Positions 44,483 through 54,660 are shown, counted from the stretch's first letter. The stretch: DNA of 64,000 nt from Caldanaerobius polysaccharolyticus DSM 13641 (GCF_000427425.1 NZ_KE386494.1:376476-440475), one strand, 5' to 3'. Notes: generated from the sequence alone by a model not told the origin. Translations and numbers: made by a program.

Positions 44483-45691
44483 TTAACCCTTAATTCTAGA
44501 GCTCAATACCTCTATGGCCTTTTTAAGCTGCGTGTCTTTGTCCTTTGGAACGGTTATAGAATTATACCCTGCAGGCAATTGTACCACAATATCAGGCATT
44601 ATTCCCTTTCCCTGTATATTATAGCCATCAGGCGTATAATACTTTGACACCGTGTACTTTAAAGCAGAACCATCGTTGAATTCTGCCATAGTCTGGACAA
44701 TGCCCTTTCCAAACGTCTTGGTGCCTATAACCGTACCCACTTTGTGGTCTTTTATGGCCCCTGTAAGTATTTCAGATGCACTGGCGCTACCCCCGTTGAC
44801 CAGCACTGCAAGGGGTTTACCCAGGTATTTAGCATCCGAATAGGTGTATTCCTTTTTGCCGTATCTGTCCTCAGTGTAAACTATTATGCCTTTGGGCAGT
44901 AAAGTATCAGCTACTTTAGCGCTTATCTCCAAAAGACCACCGGGATTATCCCTTAGGTCTAAAATCAGCGCCTTCATACCTTCATTATTCAGCTTATCCA
45001 GCTCGCTTTTAAACTGATCATATGTATGCTCGTCAAACATAGATATTCTGATATAACCAATTTTGTTCTCCATCATCTCCCCACTGACCGTCTTTAACGT
45101 TATGACCTCGCGCTTTATCCTTATAGTAACAGGCTTGGTCTCGCCGACTTTCAGCACTGTTATATTCACATATGTACCAGCAGGCCCTTTCATAAGAGAA
45201 ACAGCTTTGTCCATGTCTTTTCCGCTTACTTTGTGTCCATTGACCTCAAGTATCTTGTCATTGGTTTTCAGACCCGCTTTAGCCCCAGGCGTATCCTTAT
45301 CAATGGGAGACACCACTACGAGATTTCCATCTTTGTCTGCGCTAACCACAATTCCTATGCCAGCGTAAGACCCTACGGTTTGTTCCATAAAAGATTTATA
45401 TTCATCGGGAGTCATATAGACGGTATACGGGTCATTGAGAGACGATGCCATTCCTTTATAGGCGCCATCCATCAGTACCTGTGGATTGACCTTGTCCACG
45501 TAGCGCTGGGTCAATATATCTTTAATAGCCAGCAATTTAGCCGCTTGCTGGTACTGGGCAAATTCCCTCCGCGATACGATAACTTTACCTCCCGGCAGCA
45601 CGATGGAAAAATAATCAGTTACAAGAAAAGTAACCAAAGCGGTAACCAGCACCAAAAATATGGCGCCTATTGACTTTCTGCATCTAGACAT
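44483..45691 (-). CDS. S41-family C-terminal processing protease (CtpB-like)
   Basis: A 402-residue secreted or membrane-anchored serine protease. An N-terminal membrane helix is followed by a PDZ domain (GIGIVVSADKDGNLVVVSPI) and the S41 catalytic core. The catalytic serine lies in LVNGGSASASEILTGA and the lysine in GTKTFGKGIVQT. CtpB in Bacillus cleaves SpoIVFA during sporulation. The ATG at 45691 follows GGAGT; a TTG 18 bases upstream is less likely. It lies between the envC-like and minJ-like genes. Confidence 0.92.
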   Translation of the reverse strand: MSRCRKSIGAIFLVLVTALVTFLVTDYFSIVLPGGKVIVSRREFAQYQQAAKLLAIKDILTQRYVDKVNPQVLMDGAYKGMASSLNDPYTVYMTPDEYKSFMEQTVGSYAGIGIVVSADKDGNLVVVSPIDKDTPGAKAGLKTNDKILEVNGHKVSGKDMDKAVSLMKGPAGTYVNITVLKVGETKPVTIRIKREVITLKTVSGEMMENKIGYIRISMFDEHTYDQFKSELDKLNNEGMKALILDLRDNPGGLLEISAKVADTLLPKGIIVYTEDRYGKKEYTYSDAKYLGKPLAVLVNGGSASASEILTGAIKDHKVGTVIGTKTFGKGIVQTMAEFNDGSALKYTVSKYYTPDGYNIQGKGIMPDIVVQLPAGYNSITVPKDKDTQLKKAIEVLSSRIKG

Positions 45692-45753
45692 TTGATCAAC
45701 TCCATTCAAATGTTAAACTACTTTAATAATTTATGCAATACATTGATACTTTA

Positions 45754-46920
45754 CTACTTCAACCAATCCATTGGGTTAACCGGAACGCCATCTTTTCTCA
45801 CTTCAAAATGCATGTGGGGACCTGTAGACAATCCTGTGCTTCCACTCTTGGCAATAGCCTGACCTTTAGTTACCATATCCCCTTCCTTTACCAGCAAAGA
45901 AGCATTGTGGCCGTACAATGTGCTTATGCCGTTACCGTGGTCTATGATTACAGCATTGCCGTACCCTCCAAACCAACCTGCATATATAACCTTACCACTA
46001 GCTGCAGCAACTACTGTACTACCATAAGATGTAGCAATATCTATACCTGTATGCATTCTGTTCACTTTTAAAATAGGGTGAAATCTGAGGCCAAAAGGAT
46101 CAGTTATATTATACATTCCAGGAACAGGCCACGCCAATTTCCCTCCCGTAAATTTAACAGCGTTATTGCTTCGTGCAGCTTCTTCCTGTAGCTTCTTTAT
46201 AATTGAAGTAAGCTGTTGAGATTCGTTAGTGAGATCTTCTATCTGTGACTTATAGTTTTGTTCCTGAATATTCAACTGCCTCAATACGCTTGATCTAGAT
46301 GCCAGCTGTATCTCTATTTCCCTTTTTCTGCGCTCTATGGCGTTTCTAGTGCTCACCAAACTACTTCTTTGTGCTACAAGTTTGTTTTTCTTCTGAACTA
46401 TAAGCTCCTTTTGCCTGCTTATATCTTTTATGAGATTTCTATCGTAGTTTATAACGCGTTTTACCACCTCATAACGCGACAAAAAATCCAAAAAACTGTT
46501 TGAATCCAGTAATACACCCAGATAACCTATCGGCCCGCTTTTATACATGGCAACAAGGCGCTTTTTGAATATGTTCTCCTCGTCATTTAATTTTTTTTGA
46601 GCTCGTTCTAACTCCCATGTGGTGACCTTTATGTTCTTTTCCAGACTTGCCAGCTGTTTTTGAGTTTTATCCAGCTGCTCCCGCGATTGCACCAGATTTT
46701 TCTGTATAACGACCAGCTGATTTTGTAAATCTTGTTTTTGTTGCTGAACGCCTTCTAGCTGCCTTTTTTTCTCCTCAATACTTTTTTGCACGCTCTTTAA
46801 CTGGTTCTTTTTTTGTTGTAGGTTATCAGCGTAACCCACTGAAAAACTGTAAAATACCATTGACAAAGCCACCATTAGCGCAGCATATACATTCAGCCGC
46901 GATTTCAAAAAACGACGCAA
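45754..46920 (-). CDS. EnvC/CwlO-like murein hydrolase: coiled coil plus M23 peptidase domain
   Basis: A 388-residue exported protein. A signal peptide (residues 1-31) is followed by a long coiled coil to about residue 245 with repeated KK/QL heptads (NLQQKKNQLKSVQKSIEEKK). The LytM/M23 domain has zinc ligands in RMHTGIDIA and GPHMHFEV, and GYGNAVIIDHGNGISTLYGH. The ligands are intact, so it is probably a true endopeptidase, unlike E. coli EnvC. Lying directly downstream of ftsEX, it is the expected partner activated by that complex for septal or lateral wall cleavage. A TTG start follows GGGGG. Confidence 0.9.
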   Translation of the reverse strand: MRRFLKSRLNVYAALMVALSMVFYSFSVGYADNLQQKKNQLKSVQKSIEEKKRQLEGVQQQKQDLQNQLVVIQKNLVQSREQLDKTQKQLASLEKNIKVTTWELERAQKKLNDEENIFKKRLVAMYKSGPIGYLGVLLDSNSFLDFLSRYEVVKRVINYDRNLIKDISRQKELIVQKKNKLVAQRSSLVSTRNAIERRKREIEIQLASRSSVLRQLNIQEQNYKSQIEDLTNESQQLTSIIKKLQEEAARSNNAVKFTGGKLAWPVPGMYNITDPFGLRFHPILKVNRMHTGIDIATSYGSTVVAAASGKVIYAGWFGGYGNAVIIDHGNGISTLYGHNASLLVKEGDMVTKGQAIAKSGSTGLSTGPHMHFEVRKDGVPVNPMDWLK

Positions 46921-46947
46921 TGCGCCATACCCCCTTAAAGCGACAAA

Positions 46948-47835
46948 TTACACTTTTAAGAACCTTCTCACAGATAAACCGCTGCCTAGCCCGCCGATTG
47001 CACAACCTAATATCACAAATAACTTGGCCATGCCCGGCAACAGCTGATTATAAGGTATAAGCGAAAAAACCACCAGCTGGCCGTTTAACCTTGATGTAAA
47101 GTAATAATAACCGTAGCCTACAATGACAATAGCCAGAACAGAACCTAACAGGCCCAGTAAAAACCCCTCGATAACAAAAGGCCACCTTATAAACCAATCA
47201 GTCGCTCCGATATACTTCATTATGTTTATCTCTCTCCTGCGGGCGTAAACCGCCAGTTTGATGGTGTTGGATATGATGATAATAGCGACAAAGGCCATTA
47301 TCCCTATGAGCGCTATACCTATTAGCCTCACGACGCGGGTTATTTTAAGGAGCTTGTCCACCACTTCTCTACCGTAATTGACCTCGCTTATCCCCTTAAT
47401 CGCAGATACCGCAGAAGCTACCGGTTTAATGTCATTGGGTGTGGTCACCTCTATTATGAAAGACCGTGGGAAGGGATTGTCCTTTTCCAATCCGTTAAGC
47501 AGGTACGCGTTTTTCCCTAACTGCTTTTTATAATTTTCCAAAGCCGCCTGCCTGGATTCATAACTTATGCTTTTTACGCCTTTTATCCTGTCTATTTGAT
47601 CTTTAAGCGTATCAATTTCCTGCGCTTTGACGCTGTCGTTTATATAAGCTCTTAAAACCAGCTCTGACTCCACCTGCGTAGCGATGTGATCTACGTTCAT
47701 CACTATAACCGTAAATACCCCTAAAACTATCAAGGACACCACCACAGCAGTGACAGCTGCCACAGCCATAGCCCTGTTTCTCCACATGTTTATAAACCCC
47801 TCGGTGATAAAGTACCTGATCTTTTTTAGCTTCAT
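46948..47835 (-). CDS. ftsX: Cell division protein FtsX
   Basis: A 295-residue permease-like protein with four membrane helices: one near residues 22-45, an extracellular domain to about 170, then three more. It starts [20 protein letters not shown], and the cytosolic loop [20 protein letters not shown] is typical. With FtsE it transmits signals across the membrane to an extracellular hydrolase, here most likely the next gene. It overlaps ftsE as ATGA. Confidence 0.95.
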   Translation of the reverse strand: MKLKKIRYFITEGFINMWRNRAMAVAAVTAVVVSLIVLGVFTVIVMNVDHIATQVESELVLRAYINDSVKAQEIDTLKDQIDRIKGVKSISYESRQAALENYKKQLGKNAYLLNGLEKDNPFPRSFIIEVTTPNDIKPVASAVSAIKGISEVNYGREVVDKLLKITRVVRLIGIALIGIMAFVAIIIISNTIKLAVYARRREINIMKYIGATDWFIRWPFVIEGFLLGLLGSVLAIVIVGYGYYYFTSRLNGQLVVFSLIPYNQLLPGMAKLFVILGCAIGGLGSGLSVRRFLKV

Positions 47836-48512
47836 ATGTCATACGCTCCTCTTATCTGGTCTTTTACTATATTGCCTTTGACCAGCGTAATAACCCTTTT
47901 TCTCATCCTGTCTACAATCTCCTTAGCATGGGTTACTATGAGCACAGTGGTTCCCATCCTGTTCACGTCATTTATTATCTGCATTATCCCCCATGAATTG
48001 TCTGGATCCAGATTACCTGTTGGCTCATCGGCTATGAGTATAAGGGGTTTATTGACCATTGCCCTGGCCAGTGCTACGCGCTGTTGTTCTCCTCCTGACA
48101 GCTGGTACGGGTAACTGTCGGCTTTATTAGCAAGCCCTACCATATCCAGCACAGAGTAAATGTGCTTTTTTACATCTTTTGCGGGGTTTTCCGCTACCAT
48201 CATGGCGAACTCGATGTTCTCGTATACCGTTTTGTTTGGCAAAAGCCTAAAATCCTGAAATACCACTCCTATGTTTCTGCGATGATAGGGTATTCTGGAT
48301 CTCTTTAAACGTGTTATATCTACGCCGTTTATTACTATCTGCCCTGTAGAAGGTTGTTCTTCCCTCAACAAAAGCTTTATAAGCGTAGATTTCCCCGCTC
48401 CGCTGGATCCTACTACAAACACAAATTCCCCTTTGTCTATACGCAAGTTTATGTTGGAAAGCGCAATGACTCCATTAGGGAATACCTTTGAAACGCCAAT
48501 TAACTCTATCAT
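47832..48512 (-). CDS. ftsE: Cell division ATP-binding protein FtsE
   Basis: A 226-residue ABC ATPase. Walker A is GSSGAGKST, signature [13 protein letters not shown], and Walker [14 protein letters not shown], with the FtsE-typical opening [26 protein letters not shown] precedes the ATG. It is the first gene of the operon ftsE-ftsX-envC-like-ctpB-minJ-like-methyltransferase. Confidence 0.95.
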   Translation of the reverse strand: MIELIGVSKVFPNGVIALSNINLRIDKGEFVFVVGSSGAGKSTLIKLLLREEQPSTGQIVINGVDITRLKRSRIPYHRRNIGVVFQDFRLLPNKTVYENIEFAMMVAENPAKDVKKHIYSVLDMVGLANKADSYPYQLSGGEQQRVALARAMVNKPLILIADEPTGNLDPDNSWGIMQIINDVNRMGTTVLIVTHAKEIVDRMRKRVITLVKGNIVKDQIRGAYDI

Positions 48513-48526
48513 TACAAAACAACTCC

Positions 48527-49588
48527 TTATCCGTCTGTAAGAGCGTATTTTTCTACGTACTTGATGTACTCATCAAACATTAGGGCAATCTTCAAAATAA
48601 CAGCATCATCAAAATCCCTCAAATCCAGTCCTAACAGCCTCTGTATTTTATCCAGGCGATATACCAGAGTATTTCTGTGAATGTAAAGATTCCTTGAAGC
48701 CTCGCTTATATTAAGATTGGACTCAAAAAATTTCAACACAGTATGATAAAGTTCTTTGTCTTCTAAAAACTCGTTTTTGTCCTTAAATATCTCGTTAAGA
48801 TAAGCTCGCTCAATCTCTATAGGTATCTGACTTATAAGGCGCTTCAAGCCCAACTGGTCATAGTCAAATACCTTATTTTTATCCTCAAAAATCTCTCCCA
48901 GAACCATAGCGGTCTCGGCTCGTTTGTATATCTTTCTGAGGTCGTACAGGCTTTTGCTAATACCACCTATAGCTATTTTGACCTTTTCGTACAGCTCTGT
49001 CACCAAGGTGTCTAGGATAGACATGGCTATCTTTTTTATGTCGTCCTCGCTGTCATCTCTTGATTTTACAAGAAGTACTTTGTCTGTGTCAATATCAATG
49101 AGTACCTCTGACGTCTCATCGGGAAACATGTTTTTAAGCATTTCCCGAACGTCTTCAAATGACGAACTCATTTTGACAATCATAACCATCCTGTCTTTAA
49201 CAATAACCTCATTGAATTTCTCCGCCATTTTTTCTATATTGACGTTACGACCTTCTATAATACTGCGGAAAAAGCTCACCCTGTTCAGCTCTGTTTTCTC
49301 AAATCCCAGTATCATCTGCTCGATCAAACCCATGTATTTTTGTACTTCAGGCGTCGTCCCCTTCATCGCGATACAGCACAAAAACTTCCCATTTGCCTTA
49401 ACGCTTTTATATATCCAGTTATTTATCACAAAGAAATTATCAGACTGGATAAAATCCTCGTAGTTCACCACAGGTATAGAACTGCCCTCATTGCTGCCGA
49501 CGATACATTTTCCTTCAGCATCATAGATGTTAAAAGGCAATCCCACAATATCCATTACCTTTTCGTATATACTTTTATATATATCCAA
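48527..49588 (-). CDS. CdaR/PucR-family transcriptional regulator
   Basis: A 353-residue regulator. The N-terminal sugar-diacid-binding-like region starts KSIYEKVMDIVGLPFNIYDA. A GGDEF-like central domain follows, and a C-terminal PucR-type HTH (NISEASRNLYIHRNTLVYRL, DKIQRLLGLDLRD). Targets probably include genes for carbohydrate or acid use. The TTG at 49588 is nine bases behind AGGGG; an in-frame TTG three codons upstream touches the ribosome site. It is 14 bases upstream of ftsE but functionally unrelated. Confidence 0.87.
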   Translation of the reverse strand: MDIYKSIYEKVMDIVGLPFNIYDAEGKCIVGSNEGSSIPVVNYEDFIQSDNFFVINNWIYKSVKANGKFLCCIAMKGTTPEVQKYMGLIEQMILGFEKTELNRVSFFRSIIEGRNVNIEKMAEKFNEVIVKDRMVMIVKMSSSFEDVREMLKNMFPDETSEVLIDIDTDKVLLVKSRDDSEDDIKKIAMSILDTLVTELYEKVKIAIGGISKSLYDLRKIYKRAETAMVLGEIFEDKNKVFDYDQLGLKRLISQIPIEIERAYLNEIFKDKNEFLEDKELYHTVLKFFESNLNISEASRNLYIHRNTLVYRLDKIQRLLGLDLRDFDDAVILKIALMFDEYIKYVEKYALTDG

Positions 49589-49645
49589 AGAAATCAACCC
49601 CTGTACAATATATTATACTATATCATGGTTTTCAGCAAAGAAAAA

Positions 49646-49678
49646 AGCAGAAATAATCTCTATATAATTATTTCTGCT
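49646..49678. terminator. Terminator after msmK-like gene
   Basis: A 12-bp perfect stem AGCAGAAATAAT/ATTATTTCTGCT with a 9-base loop. On the minus strand a TTTTTTCTTT tract follows. Confidence 0.88.
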
Positions 49679-49706
49679 TTCTAAATTAAAATCCTTCTTT
49701 AATTCA

Positions 49707-50822
49707 TTATCTGTTTAAAATAGTCTTTTCAGTTTCTTTATCAAATAAGTGCACCTTATTCATATCGAAAGCTACCTTTAATATATCTCCTTCTTTTGCT
49801 TTGCTCCTAGGATTGACCCTAGCTATGACCTGCTGGCCTTTTAAGTCCATGTAAAGGAATGTTTCTGCACCCAAAAGCTCTACTACCTCAACTTTAGCCT
49901 CAACAGTAGCGCCAGGATTTGCGCTTATAAATACTTCTTCGTCGTGGATGTCCTCAGGCCTTATTCCCAGCACAACCTCTTTTCCTACATAAGAGCTACT
50001 GACCAGCTTCTTGACCTTGCCATCGGGGAGCTTCAGTGAAAATCCTTTAAACTCCGCGTAAATCTCACCGTTTTTCTCCACCAACCTGGCATCGATAAAG
50101 TTCATTTGAGGACTTCCAATAAACCCTGCTACGAATATATTTGCAGGATAATCGTATATGGTCTGCGGTGTATCTACCTGCTGTATGACACCGTCTTTCA
50201 TAACGACGATTCTGTCGCCCATGGTCATAGCCTCTGTCTGATCGTGGGTAACGTATATAAATGTGGTCTGCAACCTCTCATGAAGCTTGCTGATTTCCGT
50301 CCTCATCTGCACCCTCAATTTTGCGTCCAGGTTTGATAAAGGCTCGTCCATCAAGAAGACCTTAGGCTCACGTACAATAGCACGGCCTAAAGCTACCCTC
50401 TGCCTCTGACCACCGGACAAAGCCTTGGGTTTTCTATCCAAAAGGTGTTCAATGTCCAGTATCTTAGCAGCTTCTCTAACCCTCTTGTCAATCTCCGCTC
50501 TGGGCATCTTCCTCAGTTTAAGTCCAAACGCCATATTGTCGTATACCGTCATATGAGGATACAAGGCGTAGTTCTGGAAAACCATCGCTATATCCCTGTC
50601 TTTAGGCGGAACATCGTTGACCAGCCTGTCACCGATGTACAATTCTCCCTCTGTGATCTCTTCAAGACCTGCCACCATCCTCAACGTGGTGGACTTTCCA
50701 CAACCAGAGGGACCTACCAAGACTACAAATTCCTTGTCTTTTATATCCAGGTTAAAGTTGTCAACGGCCTTTACTCCGCCTTGATAGATCTTGGAAACAT
50801 TCTTTAACACAACTTCTGCCAT
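49707..50822 (-). CDS. Multi-sugar ABC transporter ATPase (MsmK/UgpC type), orphan
   Basis: A 371-residue ATPase of the CUT1 sugar importers. It has Walker A GPSGCGKST, signature LSGGQRQRVALGR, Walker B VFLMDEPLSNLDAKLR, H-loop YVTHDQTEA, and a C-terminal OB/TOBE regulatory domain (GIRPEDIHDE). No sugar permease or binding protein is adjacent, so it probably serves several importers, as MsmK and MsmX do. The ATG at 50822 follows TGGAGGAAGG. An AACG-N8-CGTT inverted repeat lies 26 bases upstream. Confidence 0.93.
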   Translation of the reverse strand: MAEVVLKNVSKIYQGGVKAVDNFNLDIKDKEFVVLVGPSGCGKSTTLRMVAGLEEITEGELYIGDRLVNDVPPKDRDIAMVFQNYALYPHMTVYDNMAFGLKLRKMPRAEIDKRVREAAKILDIEHLLDRKPKALSGGQRQRVALGRAIVREPKVFLMDEPLSNLDAKLRVQMRTEISKLHERLQTTFIYVTHDQTEAMTMGDRIVVMKDGVIQQVDTPQTIYDYPANIFVAGFIGSPQMNFIDARLVEKNGEIYAEFKGFSLKLPDGKVKKLVSSSYVGKEVVLGIRPEDIHDEEVFISANPGATVEAKVEVVELLGAETFLYMDLKGQQVIARVNPRSKAKEGDILKVAFDMNKVHLFDKETEKTILNR

Positions 50823-50847
50823 TGTTCCTTCCTCCAATCGTTAGTAT

Positions 50848-50868
50848 GTTAACGCAAGCAAACGTTAC
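50848..50868. promoter_or_regulatory. LacI-type operator candidate upstream of msmK
   Basis: GTTAACG and CGTTAC flank an 8-base centre, with a perfect AACG/CGTT core. It lies between a TATAAT-like -10 region (near 50875-50883) and the ribosome site of the ATPase gene. Confidence 0.45.
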
Positions 50869-50967
50869 AACTATATTATAATATAAATTGTCGGAAATTT
50901 GTATTATATATAATAAACATAGTTTTACGTTACTTTTTGTTCAGCATGAACATGTCACAATTAACAT

Positions 50968-50996
50968 TTGACTTGAGGTGTCATCTCTGCTATATT
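50968..50996 (+). promoter_or_regulatory. Promoter of the lysine riboswitch/asd operon
   Basis: TTGACT, a 17-base spacer and TATATT, about 30 bases ahead of the aptamer. Confidence 0.8.
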
Positions 50997-51026
50997 AAAA
51001 TAAAATATTATATAGGAAAGAGCACA

Positions 51027-51186
51027 GATAGAGGCGCGCTGTTTATGAGTACTGTGCGGGAGACTGGAGAGGTCTGTGAACCACAGAAAAGGAAACAGCG
51101 CCGAAGGGCCGGTATTCTCCGTGCCGGTTACCTGGTCAGTATGTGAAAAACATGCTGACTGTCATCAGCAATGATGGAGAGCTATC
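51027..51186 (+). ncRNA. Lysine riboswitch (L-box) aptamer
   Basis: A 160-base leader with L-box landmarks in order: closing strand GATAGAGGCGCG, GAGTACTG, AAAAGGAAACAGCGCCGAAG, GTCATCAGCAATGATGGAG, and closing strand AGCTATC pairing back to GATAG. It precedes asd, dapA, dapB and dapH, genes of the diaminopimelate/lysine pathway, as expected. Lysine binding should favour the terminator that follows. Confidence 0.95.
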
Positions 51187-51243
51187 TGGTTTATAGCCGT
51201 AATGCCTATAACCAGCTAGTTATTTCCATAACTAGATTTTTTT
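51186..51243 (+). terminator. Expression platform and terminator of the lysine riboswitch
   Basis: A first hairpin CTGGTTTATAG/CTATAACCAG (51186-51215) is followed by the terminator stem CTAGTTAT/ATAACTAG (51216-51235) and seven T. The first hairpin begins at the last base of aptamer helix P1, so it can compete with ligand-bound P1. Confidence 0.85.
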
Positions 51244-51270
51244 ATAACTATTTTCTAGGAGGTATTTTTA

Positions 51271-52251
51271 ATGAAGAAAAATATAGCCATAGTAGGCGCC
51301 ACCGGACTGGTAGGAAGGACCTTTCTAAAGGTCCTGGAAGAAAGAGATTTTCCCATCGATAACCTGTATCTCTTTGCATCTCACAAATCAGCAGGCACAA
51401 AAATAAGCTTTAGAGGCGCCGAATATACCGTTGAAGAACTTACAGAGAATTCCTTTGATCGCCCTATTGACATAGCGTTATTCTCGGCGGGTGCAACAGT
51501 AAGCAAAAAGTTTGCACCTATAGCAGCGTCAAAAGGAGTAGTAGTGGTAGACAACAGCAGCGCGTGGAGAATGGACGATAACGTGCCATTAGTGGTACCT
51601 GAAGTCAACCCTCAAGACATAGGCTGGCACAAAGGGATAATCGCAAACCCCAACTGCTCTACAATCCAGATGGTGGTAGCTCTAAAGCCTCTACACGACG
51701 CGTTTAAGATAAAAAGAATAGTGGTCTCTACTTACCAGGCCGTTTCCGGTTCGGGTAAAAAAGGTATAGACGACCTCAAGCGCACATTGCAGGGAGAGAT
51801 GCCCCAGTTTTACCCACATCCTATAGCCAACAATTGCTTGCCTCATATCGACGTCTTCTTGGACAACGGCTACACCAAAGAGGAAATGAAGATGGTCAAT
51901 GAGACCAAGAAGATCATGGGCGATCCCAGCATTAAGGTAACAGCGACTACAGTAAGGGTCCCCGTGGAAAACAGCCACAGCGAGTCGGTCAACGTAGAAT
52001 TCGAAAAACCCTTTGAGCTCTCTCAGGTCTTTGACATCCTATCCAAAGCCCCAGGGGTCATCGTTATGGATAAACCGTTTGAAAATGTATACCCATTAGC
52101 TACCATTGCCTCCGGCCATAATGAAGTTTACGTGGGCAGGATAAGAAGGGATGACACCGTAGAAAACGGCTTAAATCTCTGGGTGGTAGCTGATAACATA
52201 AGGAAAGGCGCTGCGACCAATGCGGTTCAGATAGCCGAGTTGCTTTTATAA
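51271..52251 (+). CDS. asd: Aspartate-semialdehyde dehydrogenase
   Basis: A 326-residue NADPH enzyme that makes aspartate semialdehyde, the branch point to lysine, threonine and methionine. It has Rossmann motif IVGATGLVGRTFLKVL and active-site cysteine in IIANPNCSTIQMVVAL. Further motifs are STYQAVSGSGKKGIDDL and the VPVENSHSESVN region with the catalytic histidine. AGGAGG precedes the ATG. It is first in the riboswitch-controlled operon. Confidence 0.97.
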   Translation: MKKNIAIVGATGLVGRTFLKVLEERDFPIDNLYLFASHKSAGTKISFRGAEYTVEELTENSFDRPIDIALFSAGATVSKKFAPIAASKGVVVVDNSSAWRMDDNVPLVVPEVNPQDIGWHKGIIANPNCSTIQMVVALKPLHDAFKIKRIVVSTYQAVSGSGKKGIDDLKRTLQGEMPQFYPHPIANNCLPHIDVFLDNGYTKEEMKMVNETKKIMGDPSIKVTATTVRVPVENSHSESVNVEFEKPFELSQVFDILSKAPGVIVMDKPFENVYPLATIASGHNEVYVGRIRRDDTVENGLNLWVVADNIRKGAATNAVQIAELLL

Positions 52252-52269
52252 GCGGAAAGGAGTGAGACA

Positions 52270-53148
52270 ATGTCTATATTTAAAGGGTCTGGCGTCGCCA
52301 TAGTCACGCCTTTTACCGACGATGGCGTCAACTATCAAAAGCTAGGCGAATTGCTGGAGTGGCACGTAAAAAACCACACCGACGCTATTATCATATGCGG
52401 CACTACCGGCGAATCCTCCACCATGACTGACGAAGAGCGAAAGGGCGCGATCAAGTACACGGTAGATAAAATAGCGGGCAGAATACCGGTTATAGCAGGA
52501 ACGGGTTCTAACGACACGGCTCATTCCATCGAATTAAGCAAATACGCCGAAAGTGTAGGCGCTGACGCCCTTTTATGCATAACGCCCTACTACAACAAAA
52601 CCACTCAAAAGGGCCTTATTTCCCATTTTACGGCTATAGCCGACAGCGTAAACATACCTATTATTATATACAACGTGCCTTCTAGAACCGGCATGAATAT
52701 AACCCCTGAAACCTTAAGTGTGCTATCAAAGCACCCCAACATAAAAGGCGTAAAAGAAGCCAGTGGTAATATCAGCCAAGTAGCAGAAATCGCCAGGTTG
52801 TGCGGAGACAATCTGGATATATACTCTGGCAACGATGACCAGGTCGTCCCCATCCTTTCCCTAGGTGGGGTAGGGGTTATATCCGTAACAGCCAATATAC
52901 TCCCCGATAAAGTCCACGAAATGGTCTACAAATACCTAAACGGGGACGTAAAAGGCGCCAGAGATATACAGCTGGAACTCAATCCTCTAAACAACGTCCT
53001 GTTCATCGAAACAAACCCCATACCTATCAAAACAGCTATGAACATGATGGGCATGGAGGTAGGCAAGCTCAGGCTGCCGCTAGTGGATATGGAGGATAAG
53101 CACAAAGAGTTGTTAAAAGAAACGCTGAAAAAGTACGGCTTGCTGTAA
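52270..53148 (+). CDS. dapA: 4-Hydroxy-tetrahydrodipicolinate synthase
   Basis: A 292-residue TIM-barrel lyase/synthase that condenses pyruvate and aspartate semialdehyde. It begins [20 protein letters not shown], has [14 protein letters not shown], tyrosine in [22 protein letters not shown], and the Schiff-base lysine in [22 protein letters not shown] precedes the ATG; it is 18 bases after asd. Confidence 0.97.
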   Translation: MSIFKGSGVAIVTPFTDDGVNYQKLGELLEWHVKNHTDAIIICGTTGESSTMTDEERKGAIKYTVDKIAGRIPVIAGTGSNDTAHSIELSKYAESVGADALLCITPYYNKTTQKGLISHFTAIADSVNIPIIIYNVPSRTGMNITPETLSVLSKHPNIKGVKEASGNISQVAEIARLCGDNLDIYSGNDDQVVPILSLGGVGVISVTANILPDKVHEMVYKYLNGDVKGARDIQLELNPLNNVLFIETNPIPIKTAMNMMGMEVGKLRLPLVDMEDKHKELLKETLKKYGLL

Positions 53149-53174
53149 AAAGAGGCTAGAAAGGTGAATAAAAC

Positions 53175-53936
53175 ATGATAAGGCTTATAGTGCACGGATG
53201 CAACAGAAAAATGGGCAAAAACGTGGTCAGCGCCGCTCGGAACAACGGTGGATTTGAAGTGGTGGCAGGGGTAGATAAATTGGCCTCGGCCTCAAGGGAG
53301 GACTTTCCTATCTACTCCAGGCTAATAGAAGTAAAAGAAAAGGCTGATGTGGTCATCGACTTTTCCCACCACACGGCGATACCCGATCTCCTGGAAGACG
53401 CAACTCACATGAAAATACCTGTGGTCATCGCCACTACGGGGTTAAATGAAGCAGAGCACCACGTCGTCATTGAGAAATCAAACTACATACCCATATTCAT
53501 GTCAGCAAATATGTCCTTAGGGATAAACCTGCTAATTAAACTGGTAGTGCAAGCAGCCCAGGTACTCTATAAAAGCAGCGACATAGAGATCGTGGAAAAA
53601 CACCACAACCAAAAGCTGGATGCTCCCAGCGGCACCGCCTTTATGATTGCCAACGCCATCAACCAGGCCCTCTCCAACACACTGCACTTCACTTATGGCA
53701 GAAGTCCTCAAAGCGGCAAAAGGGAAAAAAGTGAATTGGGCATTCACGCCATAAGGGGAGGTACCATAGTAGGAGAGCATGAAGTGATATTCGCCGGTCC
53801 GGATGAGATTTTGGAAATAAAACATATAGCTCAGTCTAGAGCGATATTTGCACAAGGAGCATTAAAAGCCGCTGAGTTTATTATAGGGAAACAGCCGGGA
53901 TTATACTCCATGAAAGACCTATTAGAGAAAGGATGA
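53175..53936 (+). CDS. dapB: 4-Hydroxy-tetrahydrodipicolinate reductase
   Basis: A 253-residue NAD(P)H reductase. The nucleotide fold starts [15 protein letters not shown], and the active site is [20 protein letters not shown], with the conserved histidines, lysine and the GT pair. The expected R(G)G stretch appears as [14 protein letters not shown]. It lies between dapA and dapH. Confidence 0.96.
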   Translation: MIRLIVHGCNRKMGKNVVSAARNNGGFEVVAGVDKLASASREDFPIYSRLIEVKEKADVVIDFSHHTAIPDLLEDATHMKIPVVIATTGLNEAEHHVVIEKSNYIPIFMSANMSLGINLLIKLVVQAAQVLYKSSDIEIVEKHHNQKLDAPSGTAFMIANAINQALSNTLHFTYGRSPQSGKREKSELGIHAIRGGTIVGEHEVIFAGPDEILEIKHIAQSRAIFAQGALKAAEFIIGKQPGLYSMKDLLEKG

Positions 53937-53940
53937 AATT

Positions 53941-54660
53941 ATGAGTACACAAGAAGAATTCTTAAATGATCCTTATCAAATCGCTCGATATATAAAAAAC
54001 GCCAAAAAATCCACGCCTGTAAAAGTCTACGTCGAAGGTAATCTCGACAAAAACACCTTTTTAAATTTTAAAGGCTTCGGATACGGTTCTTTCTGGGTTT
54101 TGTTTGGAGAATACGACGTAATCAAGGAATACCTGGAAAAGTACAAAGACATAGTAAAGGACTACGTCATAGAAAATGACAGGAGAAACTCAGCTATACC
54201 CCTTTTGGACATAAAAAGCCTTGAAGCCAGAATAGAACCTGGTGCTATTATCAGGGACATGGTGAAAATCGGCAAGAACGCTGTGATAATGATGGGCGCA
54301 GTGATCAACATAGGCGCTGAAATCGGAGAAAACTCCATGATAGACATGAACGCCGTCATAGGTGCCAGAGCTAAAATAGGCAAAAACGTGCACGTAGGTG
54401 CCGGAAGCGTTGTAGCCGGCGTTCTTGAGCCCCCCAGCAGCACTCCTGTTGTAATAGAAGATGGGGTTCTAATCGGAGCCAACGCAGTGGTGCTAGAGGG
54501 CGTCCACATAGGGGAAAAGGCAGTGGTAGCCGCAGGTTCAGTAGTCATAGAAGACGTGCCGGCAGGCATGGTGGTGGCAGGAGTACCAGCCAAAATCGTA
54601 AAGAGCGTGGACGATAAAACGAGAGATAAGACCAAGCTCCTGGAGGATTTAAGGGGATAA
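53941..54660 (+). CDS. dapH: Tetrahydrodipicolinate N-acetyltransferase
   Basis: A 239-residue left-handed beta-helix acyltransferase. An N-terminal helical domain of about 85 residues is followed by hexapeptide repeats ([40 protein letters not shown]) and the C-terminal [11 protein letters not shown]. The length and the N-domain fit the acetyl (DapH) rather than the succinyl (DapD) branch. It is last in the operon and only four bases after dapB. Aminotransferase, deacetylase, epimerase and lysA genes are not in the window. Confidence 0.93.
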   Translation: MSTQEEFLNDPYQIARYIKNAKKSTPVKVYVEGNLDKNTFLNFKGFGYGSFWVLFGEYDVIKEYLEKYKDIVKDYVIENDRRNSAIPLLDIKSLEARIEPGAIIRDMVKIGKNAVIMMGAVINIGAEIGENSMIDMNAVIGARAKIGKNVHVGAGSVVAGVLEPPSSTPVVIEDGVLIGANAVVLEGVHIGEKAVVAAGSVVIEDVPAGMVVAGVPAKIVKSVDDKTRDKTKLLEDLRG

